From: Cricetomys ansorgei
Lineage: Eukaryota > Chordata > Mammalia > Rodentia > Nesomyidae
Assembly: GCA_026225945.1 (NCBI GenBank)
Contig: JAMJFZ010001868.1
Span: forward strand, 4,070,001 to 4,134,000
DNA: 64,000 bases
Direction: 5' to 3'
Part shown: positions 55,236 to 64,000 of the stretch, piece by piece
How positions within the stretch are numbered: the stretch's first letter is position 1
How the letters are laid out: the number at the start of each line of letters is the position of its first letter
Made by a program: the position numbers and the translations under genes
Notes under the pieces: generated by a model
Seen by the model: the letters and a program-made list of their open reading frames with translations, nothing else
What the model was told of the DNA's origin: nothing
Database searches by the model: none

Positions 55236-56122
55236 TTAGACAATACATCTTTCCACTTGACATTTTCTAGTGGAGGTTGTGTAGACATAGCATGTCTATC
55301 TGCTGCAGATCTTCCAGCAGCATCCAAATTCAAAAAATTTCTTGTGATGGTTACATGACCTGCAGCTGCAAACCATGGAGCTATGGTGATGGTTACATGA
55401 CCTGCAGCTGCAAACCATGGAGCTATGGTATCCACCTCCTGCAAGAAATGAACTATGATAGAACCAATTTCATTGGACAGGAAGGTGAGGCACCCATGGT
55501 TCTTAGCCTTAGGCAGGTTAGGAAGAGGGGGCGCAGAGGGAGCCGCCGGAGCGTATGGCTCAGGACGGTAACGTTCTTCCTCATAGCGCGCAGCTTCCTC
55601 TTCTAGTTCTGTTTGTTCCTCTGTATCCAGTTTCTCTTCTGACCCCAAAGTTTCTGAGTCTGTGGTTTCTGAGTCAGAAGAGGAACTACTAGTCTCATCA
55701 CTGGTTATTGTTAAATTTTCAAATTCTGCTAATACTGGGTATACCCTTTTCTGACTATTTATTTGTTTCTTTTTTTCCTTTTTCTCTTTTTCTACCCTTT
55801 TTATATCTTTTTTAGGCCTCTTCCTCTTTTCTGTTTCTGACATGCTGTCTTGATGTTTTGCTAATATTCGCTGTCCTTCCCTTACCCTCTCTTGACATCG
55901 CTTATTAACCATACGCCATAATGGCCATCTACCGGCACGGAAACTTCCCTTTTCCTTTTCTCTCTGCAATTCTCCTTCTAGTTTACCCCAAGAAGGGATT
56001 GTAAGAGACCCGGTGGTTACTGGGCGATGACAATTTAAACAAAGGCAACAAGCAAGAACAACAATAATCATACTAGCAAAAATGACCGCGCCTAGTGCAG
56101 GGTCAATCTCACAAAACAGCAT
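55208..56122 (-). pseudogene. gag: Truncated gag fused to integrase C-terminus
   Basis: One open frame of about 304 codons from the ATG at 56122-56120. The frame stays open further upstream through the primer-binding site into the LTR, but a leader start there is unlikely. Near the N-terminus is a hydrophobic span ([19 protein letters not shown]), as expected for IAP Gag, which targets the endoplasmic reticulum. It is followed by a Lys/Glu-rich coiled-coil-like region, a Ser/Asp/Glu-rich stretch and a Pro-rich segment ([16 protein letters not shown]). A 14-residue block ([14 protein letters not shown]) is then tandemly duplicated, after which the sequence becomes integrase C-terminal ([18 protein letters not shown], then [13 protein letters not shown]) and ends at a frameshift-induced stop. 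Capsid homology region and CCHC zinc knuckles are absent. It resembles the logic of known IAP internal-deletion gag-pol fusions, with a larger deletion. Confidence 0.82.
55345..55428. repeat. Exact 42-bp tandem duplication
   Basis: 55345-55386 and 55387-55428 are identical (tgatggttacatgacctgca at the start of each). The length is a multiple of three, so the gag-integrase frame is kept. Confidence 0.97.
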
Positions 56123-56222
56123 ACCTCTCAGAAAGAGTCTGGATCCACTTTCGTCCCCGCGCTCCAGTTCTGAATCCTCCTGAAAACAGGGGTCTTCGCC
56201 GGTGCTGAGCTGATGGTTAGGT

Positions 56223-56240
56223 TCCCGGGTTTCGGCACCA
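56223..56240 (-). promoter_or_regulatory. Primer-binding site, tRNA-Phe type
   Basis: The minus strand reads TGGTGCCGAAACCCGGGA two bases after the LTR end. This complements the 3' end of tRNA-Phe, the primer established for IAP elements, and it fixes the LTR border and the element's orientation. Confidence 0.95.
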
Positions 56241-56302
56241 AATGTGGACGCCCGCCTCGCCTGCAAGGAAGACGCCGCACACAGGATTCTTCTGGTTCAC
56301 GC

Positions 56303-56308
56303 TTTATT
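56303..56308 (-). terminator. LTR polyadenylation signal
   Basis: AATAAA on the minus strand (in CAATAAAGCGTG), in the expected R-region position about 65 bases downstream of the TATA box. Confidence 0.9.
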
Positions 56309-56368
56309 GAGGACAGCCGTTCAATTAAGTGTTGATAGCGAAGACCCTGATTGCAAAAAGCACCCTGC

Positions 56369-56377
56369 TTATATAGA
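56369..56377 (-). promoter_or_regulatory. LTR TATA box
   Basis: The minus strand reads CTCTATATAAGCAGG. Transcription would start about 25-30 bases downstream and run toward lower coordinates through gag. Confidence 0.88.
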
Positions 56378-56480
56378 GCATAGGGCTACGTGACCGTCAA
56401 TGATTGGATACTCGTCCAGACCCTCATTAGCATGGAGGGAGGCGGCAAGGACTGCTCACCTGCGCCTGCGCTGTAACTTG

Positions 56481-56537
56481 TTTACTCCAAATGCAAGCAA
56501 TTACTCCAAATGCGAGCAATTACTCCTAATGCGAGCA
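56481..56537. repeat. Triplicated 18-bp U3 repeat
   Basis: Three tandem units: ttactccaaatgcaagcaa, ttactccaaatgcgagcaa and ttactcctaatgcgagcaa. Tandem U3 units of this kind are enhancer-like in retroviral LTRs, but activity here is inference. Confidence 0.93.
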
Positions 56538-56601
56538 AGAAGAACCTGGAAGCAGGAAACCGGCGCCATCTTGTAATGGCGTTTCAACTCGGCTCCCAAC
56601 A

Positions 56602-56607
56602 ATTGAT
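56602..56607. repeat. Candidate 6-bp target-site duplication, right copy
   Basis: attgat directly beyond the LTR border, matching 54460-54465. Confidence 0.65.
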
Positions 56608-56689
56608 AACGTGTTGCATTAACAGTCAGAAAGACAGCGGATTTTGTGGGGATCGTCCCTTCAGACTGGTATTCTCCTTTAGGTTTTAT

Positions 56690-57534
56690 TCTATGAAGCT
56701 CACATCAAGTGTGACTTTTATTTGATCTAGTGCTCATCTGATCAGAGAAGCATTTTCTGGTTTTGCTCCCAGATTGCTCCATGGCAGATAAACCCTTCTG
56801 GAGGAGGCTGAGGAGGCTCAGCACAGGCCTGGGAAACTTTTCATCTGAGACCAGGTGGCAGTGAGCATGGACTGGACATCTGTGAGCAAGCGCCACCAAA
56901 TCCTGGGTGTCTCGGTCTCCTCCTGGGCAAAGCTTGGGCTCAGGCCCTGTGGCGCCAACAGCTCTTCCTGCTTGAGTGTCTGCCGTTCCTCAGTGTCTTC
57001 TGGAGCAATTAGCCTGTAGAGCTCTTGGGTCCATGGTGGCAGTTTACCCACTTGAAGATCCTGGTGGATTCATGGAAATGTGAGAAAGCAGCCCTTCCTG
57101 GAGCTGAGTCCGTGAGGAGAATCAGGAAGACTGGGCCTGGCAGAGGTTTCCTGCACGTGGCATTTCACGTGCTCCGAAGGCAGTGACGGCCATAGTGGGA
57201 GACGGAGGAGAAAGGACAGCCTAGGGTTTACGGGCCATCGTGCAGAGGTGGAAACAAACCCGCTATGTGAGGATGATGAATGGGAGACAAAAAAATCAAA
57301 AGCCACAGAGGAAACCCGGAATGGCTCTCCAGCTGGTGGAAAGCGCATCTCGAGCGGCCATTTCTCACTCCCAGTGCCCTGCGGTAGCAGCTCAATGGCA
57401 GCCACCATATATTCAGGGACAGTTAACTCATACGTTTTGTTTTTCTTTAATTTCACTGGAGGTTTAAAGTAAATATTGATATTTTCTAAGATGTAAAACC
57501 AGTCACTCACCACAGTGCATTTCCACAGAGCCAA
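56690..57534 (-). pseudogene. Unidentified coding-like stretch
   Basis: Two successive minus-strand frames: 57534-57070 (about 154 codons, first half protein-like with PPVKLKKNKTYELTVPEY) and, in a second phase, about 57080-56818 (IHQDLQVGKLPPWTQELY, then APEDTEERQTLKQEELLA). The second frame ends in a stop, followed 80-110 bases later by AATAAA (in 'gatcaaataaaagtcac' on the minus strand, about 56715). The layout resembles a retrocopied 3' coding end plus UTR, broken by a phase change near 57070. I see no poly-A tail or target duplication and do not recognise the protein. Alternatives are 3' exons of a real minus-strand gene, or chance. Confidence 0.35.
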
Positions 57535-58529
57535 ACAGTTTGGTGCCCTGGTCTTCCAGAGATTTCTCTAATTGGATAAAAGGGATGAGGTCTGTGCTTT
57601 TTCATGTGCCTGATTAATTATTGCTCTGAAACCCTGGAAAGCAGACATGGCCTGTAAGTGGTATCTGTTGTTTAATCGAGGACAGATGTTTTGGGGGAAC
57701 CTTTTAAATAGGCCTAGAGAGTTACCGGCTCTTGAGTGAAGTGAATCATTGCGCTGTATGTTTTAAGAGTAACGAGCCAACAAAAAGCAATTTTTATTAA
57801 TGCTCAAAGTAGAGTCACCAGAGCTGCGGTTTATCCTAAATCTCCCAGTATCAAGAATATAACAGGAGCGAATGGCATCACCGTCCACCCAGTGGTCTAG
57901 GCTGAAAACCCAACGGTGCTCAGTATCTTCCTGCCTTCGCTTCTCTCCTGGTTCCTGGTTTACAGCCTTAGCAGACTAAAATGACAAGTCACACACCCCT
58001 TCCATACCAGAAGAAAGCAAACAAAAGGGAAGTTCCTATTGAAGACGCCTCTACTGCTGCCCACACGCCGATGGCAATGTTGAGTCACACGGTCAAAGTC
58101 CATGTGTCAAGGGGCCACAACAGAAACGGAAATGCAAGGATGGTTGTTTTAGAGAACAGTCACGAGAGAGCTCACAATGTTCAGATCTCACGGCCATCAA
58201 TCACATTTATGATTTAGATTATGAATTCCCCCCCCCACACACATTTTATCATTTTACTGTAGCATCAATTCCTGCAAAGGTCTGATTAAAGACTTTGAGG
58301 CTCAGAACAATAATTACACATGGCTGCTCACATCGGACTGAGAAGCCAGTGGCTGTGTTGCGGGGTGCAGTGGCTGTGGTACCTCAGTTCAGGCCTTTGG
58401 TTTGATAGAGTGACCCCTCTCCACGTGACTCAGATCCTCCTAAGGACCATCTAGGGTGTGTTCTTCTCATAACCCCAGTAAGGGTGCATGCTGGAAAGTG
58501 GAAACAGGCAGAGCATCTTCAGGCCTAGG
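57535..58529. other. Single-copy sequence, nothing recognised
   Basis: A short poly-C/CA patch lies at 58228-58243. No gene or repeat family recognised. Confidence 0.5.
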
Positions 58530-58620
58530 CTCAGCACTGGCCTGCTACTGCTTCTTCCTATGTGCTGCTAGCCAAGGCAAGTCACATGACTACTCTTGAA
58601 ATCCAGATCACTGTGATGAA
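58530..58620 (+). mobile_element. MIR relic, sense
   Basis: 'cagcactggcctgctactgc' and 'gctagccaaggcaagtcaca' followed by 'tgactactctt' match the MIR region around the tRNA-like part and the start of its core. Confidence 0.6.
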
Positions 58621-58624
58621 GCAG

Positions 58625-58930
58625 TGTATTATGACTTGAATATGAAATGCTTCCAAGGCTTACATTTTGAATGTTTGGTCCCCAGCTAGTGGTGCTTCTT
58701 TGGGAGATTGTGGGAGATGAGGACTACTTGGAGAAAGTGGGTCCCTGGGGGGGTGTCTCTGGATGTTATCATGACCCTCAATCCTCTTCTCTCTCTGCTT
58801 CTTGTTTATCAAGGAAAGGACACATCATATGATCCAGCTGCCATGATGTGACCATGGACTGAACTCTCTAAAACCATGAGCCCAAATAAGTAACCTTCCC
58901 CTAGGTCATTTTTCTTAGGCCTGTGCCTGC
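58625..58930 (+). mobile_element. MaLR (ORR1-like) LTR
   Basis: 'gaatatgaaatgcttccaag', 'gaatgtttggtccccagcta', 'gtggtgcttctttgggagat', 'aaccatgagcccaaataagt' and 'aaccttcccctaggtcattt' are in MaLR order, sense orientation. More diverged than the copy at 9489. Confidence 0.7.
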
Positions 58931-60034
58931 AAAGTCTTCACTCCAAAGTCTGACTGGTCCTCTACAACAAAGATGTGGGTGCAGGGAGGGATGATGAATT
59001 GGGGAATCAACTGGGGATCCTGTCCAACATATAAATAGAAGCCTCTCCTATGCACCACAGTAACCGTAACAACTCAGAACTGATCCAAATAAACCTTACC
59101 CTCCTGGAACATTTATGACATTGTCTTTTTGTTCCTTTATATCATCAACTGGAACAAAAGCAAAAGTTATGTTGCCATTCTGAATTCAGAGCCCAGATGT
59201 GCCTGGCACCTAGGCTCAATAAATACCTGTTGAACAAGCAGCCGACTTGGTAAATGAATGAAGCAGATAGCTTGCCAAAGTGGATCTGTAGAGATCTGGA
59301 TTTAAGTGTTGATTTGATACGGAGTCTGGACATTTTCATCATGATGTCTTCTTGGGAAAATAAAAGCTTACCTTTTGTTTTTGGATTGCCTGATAGCGAA
59401 GCATGCTTACCATTTGCAAGATATCATAAGTCCAAAAAAAAAAAAAAGAAAAAAAAAGCAATAAAAGAAAAATAATGGAACCAAAGGGAAATTGCTGAGG
59501 GGGAAGAGCTGATGAAATGCCTGTGGGATTCTCATGCTACTCTATTTTTCACAATCTCTTTCTTTAAAGGGGATGTGTGAGGGAGTTTTAAGTGGCGGTC
59601 TCGAGAGCACTCAGCCTGTCTCTGACTGTGTTTCAGAATGAGAGCTAAGACTCAGCTGGGAGGAGGTACTGGGCTAGGCAAGCACCTGGTGCAATCTTGT
59701 TGGCTGGCTGGGTGACAGCCTTGGTGAAGCACTTGGGACTGTCTGAACCCATTTGCACCTCCCTTCTGTCTGTGCTCAGTCTGGCTGCTGATAACAGAGG
59801 CCATCTCTCTCTCTCTCATTCGGAGCCTGCTTCTCTGCTGCACTGTTTCAGGGCTGCACCAGATTTTAGGATTTCCAAAAATTGGACGGCTCTCTCAATC
59901 TGGACATTCACGGCTTGTAATTATGCACCCTCTTCTTCTCTCCTGAACCCTATTCCCTCCTGCACCCTCCCCTCTGCTCCCCTTTCTTTCCAAACTCTTT
60001 TCTTGCAATGGACTGATTGTTTATGTTATCACAT
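58931..60034. other. Single-copy sequence with a MIR/L2-like patch
   Basis: 59188-59250 ('gtgcctggcacctaggctca' then 'ataaatacctgttgaa') looks like the sense 3' end of a MIR or L2. An A-rich run at 59433-59475 has no recognisable retrocopy body upstream. A 118-codon frame at 59697-60053 has no domain. Confidence 0.45.
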
Positions 60035-60430
60035 TGATATATGTACGTCTTAAACCCCAAGGTGATGGTATGCATTTGGAGGTGGGTCTTTGGGGGCTGA
60101 TTAGTTCGTGAATCTTATGAAAGGGAGAAGATAACCTGTTCGACCTTTCCACCATGTTGACCATGCAGCAAGAAGAAGTGAGCCCTTGTCAGACAGTGAA
60201 TCAACCGGCAACTTTGACTTCGAACTTTTCAGCATCTAAGACTAGGAGAGGCCATTTGCTGCCTGAGTTTCTGTTAAAAATGCTTGAATGAGCTAGGTCA
60301 AGCTTCCTTAGCAACCATGCTTTCCCTGACATGGTCTGTTATCCCCTGAACCCTGAAGGGATAAAGGTCGCTCCTTAAGTTGTTTCTATGGGATGCTTCA
60401 TCACAGTAATGAGAAAGACAGCTAATAGAT
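60035..60430 (+). mobile_element. MLT1-type MaLR LTR
   Basis: 'aaccccaaggtgatggtatg', 'catttggaggtgggtctttg', 'cctttccaccatgttgacca' and 'agtgagcccttgtcagacag' followed by 'tgaatcaaccggcaactttg' and the closing 'cacagtaatgagaaagacag' are in MLT1 LTR order. About 70 bases around 60265-60330 are not alignable by eye. Confidence 0.75.
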
Positions 60431-60489
60431 ATATTAATGCGCATCTCTCAGAACTGTCTTTATTTTGTAAACTAAGGAGCCTACGGTGT

Positions 60490-60600
60490 TAAAATGTCTC
60501 CAAACTTTTAAGCAACAGCTTCTTCATCTGGCAGACGGTAGCAACAGTATCTGCCTCCCAGGGTTTACATCAGAAATCCACGGATCCTAGCATCATCAAA
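60490..60600 (+). mobile_element. MIR relic, sense
   Basis: 'acagcttcttcatctggcag' and 'gtatctgcctcccagggttt' keep the MIR core wording. Short. Confidence 0.5.
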
Positions 60601-63280
60601 CCATCATTGCCATGTCTTTTACCCACAAACCTCATGTCTCACAGTTGTCAAAGGAAGGATGAGAGTCACACCCGAGCTCTCCCGAGTCACCCAACCATGG
60701 GGGAGCTTTTCTGGGTTTTCTTCAGTCAACGTCAGTCCTGTATGCCACCGGCATCTACTTAACCTTCGTGTTGTAACTCAGGGACCTGTTTTTAGGATAG
60801 AGTTCTGTCCATGAGAGTCTCACTCCCTTTTTCTCTCATCTTTCTCTCCAAGGAATCACTTCTTGACGGCATCTTCATTTCTATCTATCAACAGAGCATT
60901 TATTTCTTGTTCCAAGAATACAGAGATTGCTGTGGGTTTGTGAGGGGAGCTTAAACTTGGGTGTCTGAGACCCTGAAGCTGTTTTCCATTTCATCAGTTA
61001 GAAGATCTCCCAGTTCTGCGGCCTCCTGACCCTTCCATTCCCTCTCTTATTATTCTGAAGGAAGATAGATGCAGAAATACTTCTCCATTTGGGACCTAAA
61101 AGCAACTTATTTCAGCAAAAGGATAGGAGGGAGATTTCATTGGAATGCTTCCCATTTTCTTTAACGCAGACGTTATAGCAGTAAAGAGAATCTCGAGGTT
61201 TAGTGCCGAGTCTTTTCTTCAAGTGTTTGCATTTGCTCTTGAGGGAGGAAGCCCTGAGTCTTGGGCTCAGTGGACCCCATCTCTGGACCAACCCACAGAG
61301 CAGGTAAGCTTGTCTTTGCTTGAAGACCTTTGCCCTTGAAAGCTTGAGTTGGTGATGGATGTTGTCATTAACAGTCCACAGCTGTGCAGAAGCCCTCCTG
61401 ACTCTGAATTATTGGGCTTCCATGCTCTGGGATATGTCGCTAGTTAGGTGGCTTTCACTGACCCTGTGACCTTCCCTCACTCCTGCAAACAACCTTGCCC
61501 AACACGCACAAGCTCCATATGCTGGAAATCTAGATGCATTTCTTAGAGATTTCTTCTTTTTCAGCTTCTAGAGGGCCCTAATTTGTGGGTTTTAAAGTAA
61601 TTTGGCCCCAAGCAAGCGTTATAGACTGGTTGACTCTCTTGGGCATTTGCTTCCTATCAATCCAGCTGTGCTTAGGTGAGTTTCAACATGGATGGGAAAG
61701 AGGATTTGTTTAGTTACGCTGGTCTGGAGGCATTAAATTGGCCTGTATTGTCACTTCTTTCTAGTAACATAAACAAGCTCACAGACTGCTCAGCTCTTGT
61801 CAGTGGCTGTAATCGGTCAAGCCTGCTTGCCGTGCTATAACTCAGAAGGAAAAAGTCTGATAACTTAGTCTGAGCTTCACCTTTCATGAGCCATCAGTTC
61901 ATACATCACCCATGACATAAAAAGGGCTCCATTCCCACAGAGTTAGCCCCAGAAGGTCTGTCCTGGTGTTAAGTTCTTAAAGAAAGCCTCTGTGCTTAGG
62001 ACATTAGTCTCCAAAATTTTACACAAGTGCCAATGATTCTACTAAATCAGCCTTGCAGGATAATTCCCCAGGGCTCCTTCTGTTTATTTAGGCCAGACTG
62101 AATATTCAGGAAAGTAATATTTTTCGGGTCAATATTTTATTGCCAAATCTGGGATACAGTATGATCTGGGATACACCTTGAACACCTGGTCAACAGAGCC
62201 TGCCATTTAAAATATACACCATTCCCTGCTGGCTTAGTGAGCATCCACTCAGCGCTGGCACTGAAAGAAAACCAAGCAGAAGAGAGTGTTGCAGAGCCTT
62301 CTGAAGCTCACACTGTACGGAGAGAGCTAGTCAAGCAAATGCATAGAAAGGAAACTCTGGAAGGAATGGCTTGGATTCTGGGATGGAAACTCACCAAGAG
62401 AGTGATTTTCTTTGGGAGTTATGGACCAGAGGGCAGGAGTAGCATGGCATCCTGCATTCTGAGAGGACAGTTGCTTATTTTGCCTCCACCCACTGGCTTG
62501 TTAGAAATCTGAATGTTTGTCTTACTTAAATTATTGCTTGAAATCAGAGGGTTGTGCTTGCTTTGAGATTCCAAGAATTATCCTTGGGGAATGGAGCAAC
62601 TTTATTTTAGAAGGACCCTCCCACCCCCAGCTAGCACCGAGGGGTGTGTGTACCTATGGGAAGAGTGACCCCAGATTACCCTCTGCCTGGGGGATACACA
62701 GAATGAACTTTGTCGAGATACAGGCTCTCAGTGGTGAATTTACTTCCCGGTGGTGAATGGGTCACCAGGGAGAGTTGGTTTTCCTTGACGAGGTCAGACG
62801 TGTTCTTTAGTGCTGACTCCCAACCTAGGGAGCGCTATGGTGCCCTCGTGTCATTAGTTAGATGTCAGGATGACCTCATCCTCCAAAGTGTTGAGGCATG
62901 TGGGCTCGTTTCAGATACTTAACTGGACATAAAATTCATTTCACTTTGAGGGGTTTGAAGAAATCGTTGAAACCTCAGATGCTGTAAAATTGTTATTAGG
63001 TGTTGAATATTATAAGGGTCTGTTTAGAAGTGCTGTAATGAGAAAGGGTGTTAAGTTGTTTCTGTTTGGTTGGGAGCCTACTCGTTCACAACTGAACCGT
63101 TTTTCCAGCTCTTGGTAGTTTCTTAAGATGTCAAAGTTGTTTGTTCAGGAAGGAAAGCAGTCTAGTCATCTCAGAGAAGAAAAAGTCTAAAAACAAGCGG
63201 AATATGAAGCTCGCACTTGTACATGTGCTTTGGGTGACTTGACGGTATTTTTGAGAAATCTGGTTCCTTAGTTTACCACC
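60601..63280. other. Single-copy sequence, no gene seen
   Basis: 2.7 kb with no recognised repeat. Around 61550-61800 the sequence is AT-rich, lacks repeats and has several homeodomain-like TAAT/ATTA words. A 12-bp direct repeat (atctgggataca) lies at about 62147 and 62164. Short frames at 62237-62922 are unsupported. Confidence 0.45.
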
Positions 63281-63617
63281 TGTGCTGGTGTGAATGAGAA
63301 ACATCTCACTGAGGCTCAGGTGTTTGAAGACTTGGTCCCAGTTAGTGATGCTTTTGGAGAAGTTTAGGAGGTGTGGTCCTGCTGGACATAGACTTTGAGA
63401 GTATGCAGTCTTGCCATATTTCCAGTTCTTTCTCTGTGTGTTTCATGCATGTGGTGGGAGATGTGATCTCCCTCTTTCTGCCCTGGTGGCCTGCTGCCAT
63501 GCTGTCCCCAGCATGAAGGACTCTGTCCCTCTGAAACCATAAGCCACAATAAACCCTTCCGTAAGTTGATTTTGGTCATGGTGTTTTATCTCAACAACAG
63601 GAAAGGAACTAACGAGT
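63281..63617 (+). mobile_element. MaLR (ORR1-like) LTR
   Basis: 'gaagacttggtcccagttag' and 'tgatgcttttggagaagttt' near the 5' side, 'tggcctgctgccatgctgtc', 'gactctgtccctctgaaacc', 'ataagccacaataaaccctt' (AATAAA present) and 'tcatggtgttttatctcaac' give the full MaLR order. Sense orientation. Confidence 0.82.
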
Positions 63618-63784
63618 CACAATTATGTGCATGGGTGATGCCCAGACAGGCAGACGCTACACAGCAACACCCATTCTCCTGGATCTTTAGATGCTGAAAT
63701 TCCCTCATCTTCTCTGTCCTGAAGTCTGGCCCAACACATCTCTGTAAAATGCTCAGTAAATTTTCCCATATTCACTGTCATGTG

Positions 63785-64000
63785 CTGCGTTGTATCCCTA
63801 CAAAAGATGGTGGAGTCCTGATCCCTAGCAGTTGGGGTGCTATTTAGGAATCTTTGTAGGCAATAAGGAGGTTGTGTCCTAATGTAATATGATGGGGTCA
63901 TTGTAAAAAGGGGAACTGGACAGAGAAGCAGACACAGAGGGAAGATGACAAGGGAGAGAACCAGTCACAGCTCACAGCTCCCAAGACACCTGCACTCATC
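63785..64000 (+). mobile_element. MLT1-type MaLR LTR, cut by window end
   Basis: 'gcgttgtatccctacaaaag' then 'agtcctgatccctagcagtt', 'gtcctaatgtaatatgatgg' and 'ggacagagaagcagacacag' are in the order of an MLT1 LTR 5' part. It continues beyond the window. Confidence 0.7.

Larger units (their letters stand above)
54466..56601 (-). mobile_element. Defective IAP-like endogenous retrovirus
   Basis: A class II ERV of IAP type on the minus strand, 2.1 kb where a complete member would be about 7 kb. In order it holds the 5' LTR (56243-56601), a tRNA-Phe primer-binding site (56223-56240), the gag 5' part joined to the integrase 3' end (55208-56122), the frameshifted integrase tail (54966-55235) and an env transmembrane remnant (54476-54793). 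Capsid, nucleocapsid, protease, reverse transcriptase, RNase H and nearly all integrase are missing, as is the 3' LTR. The preserved LTR and long open frames suggest a fairly recent insertion, but with no second LTR its age cannot be estimated internally. Confidence 0.9.
56243..56601 (-). mobile_element. 5' LTR of the IAP-like element
   Basis: A 359-bp LTR starting TGTTGGGAGC and ending CCACA on the minus strand, within the usual IAP LTR size. U3 carries a triplicated 18-bp motif, a CCAAT-type motif (inverse tgattgg, 56401-56408) and a TATA box. R/U5 carries AATAAA. Only this one LTR is present. Confidence 0.95.

Noticed and set aside
54476..56266. Possibility that the retroviral element encodes functional products for infection
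   Set aside because: Capsid, enzymes and the surface subunit are missing, a frameshift lies in the integrase tail, and no 3' LTR is present. It is defective.
59433..59475. A-rich run considered as a processed-pseudogene tail
   Set aside because: No coding-like body or polyadenylation context precedes it. The AATAAA-like words lie inside the A-rich tract itself.
1..64000. tRNA genes or Pol III small RNA genes
   Set aside because: All A/B-box-like pairs I saw belong to ID, B2/B3 or composite SINEs. None folds as an intact tRNA by eye.

Overview
The window is nuclear DNA from a muroid rodent. It is dense in SINEs of the rodent B1, B2/B3, B4/composite and ID families. It also carries ORR1/MaLR-type LTRs, L1 3' ends of the rodent Lx type, (CA)n, (GA)n and (GGA)n microsatellites, and a class II endogenous retrovirus whose LTR and primer-binding site are of the intracisternal A-particle (IAP) type. 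Older mammalian layers (MIR, L2, MLT1, L1M) fill the gaps. I could not fix the species. The better-preserved B1 copies share a diagnostic 'ACAACAGAGAAAC' segment where I remember laboratory mouse B1 as reading 'ACACAGAGAAAC', so a cricetid or other non-Mus muroid is more likely than house mouse.

I found no intact host protein gene, tRNA, rRNA or recognisable structured RNA. Nearly every open frame longer than 60 codons lies in a microsatellite, in a SINE, or in sequence with no codon-like character. The window is best read as intergenic or deep-intronic DNA.

Layout. 1-5.7 kb: a hAT-type URR1 element, an old L1 3' end, several antisense B3-type SINEs, nested insertions and a solo LTR. 5.7-15 kb: mostly single-copy DNA with B1, an Lx-type L1 3' end, an ORR1-type LTR and a B4. 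15-25 kb: a long (GGA)n tract, ID and B3 SINEs, and an LTR (22.3-22.6 kb) inserted into an older rodent repeat. 25-37 kb: largely single-copy, with a second Lx-type L1 end, a MaLR LTR, L2/MIR relics and one unidentified coding-like fragment after a (GAT)n run. 37-52 kb: two or three possible solo LTRs, full-length B1 and B2 copies with target-site duplications, composite SINEs, a perfect 13-bp hairpin and a second URR1 in opposite orientation. 52-57.5 kb: MIR relics, then the retroviral element at 54466-56601 on the minus strand, and next to it an unidentified coding-like stretch. 57.5-64 kb: MaLR/MLT1 LTRs and MIR relics in otherwise single-copy DNA.

The retroviral element is the most informative object. 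It keeps one complete 359-bp 5' LTR, a tRNA-Phe-type primer-binding site, the 5' part of gag fused in frame to the extreme 3' end of the integrase region (with an exact 42-bp tandem duplication near the junction), a frameshift inside the integrase tail, and a remnant of the env transmembrane subunit. No 3' LTR is visible. The element stops 10 bases after the env stop codon, where a 6-bp motif matches the 6 bp flanking the 5' LTR. It is defective and incapable of encoding a complete virus. I saw no new biological system beyond this unusual deletion derivative.
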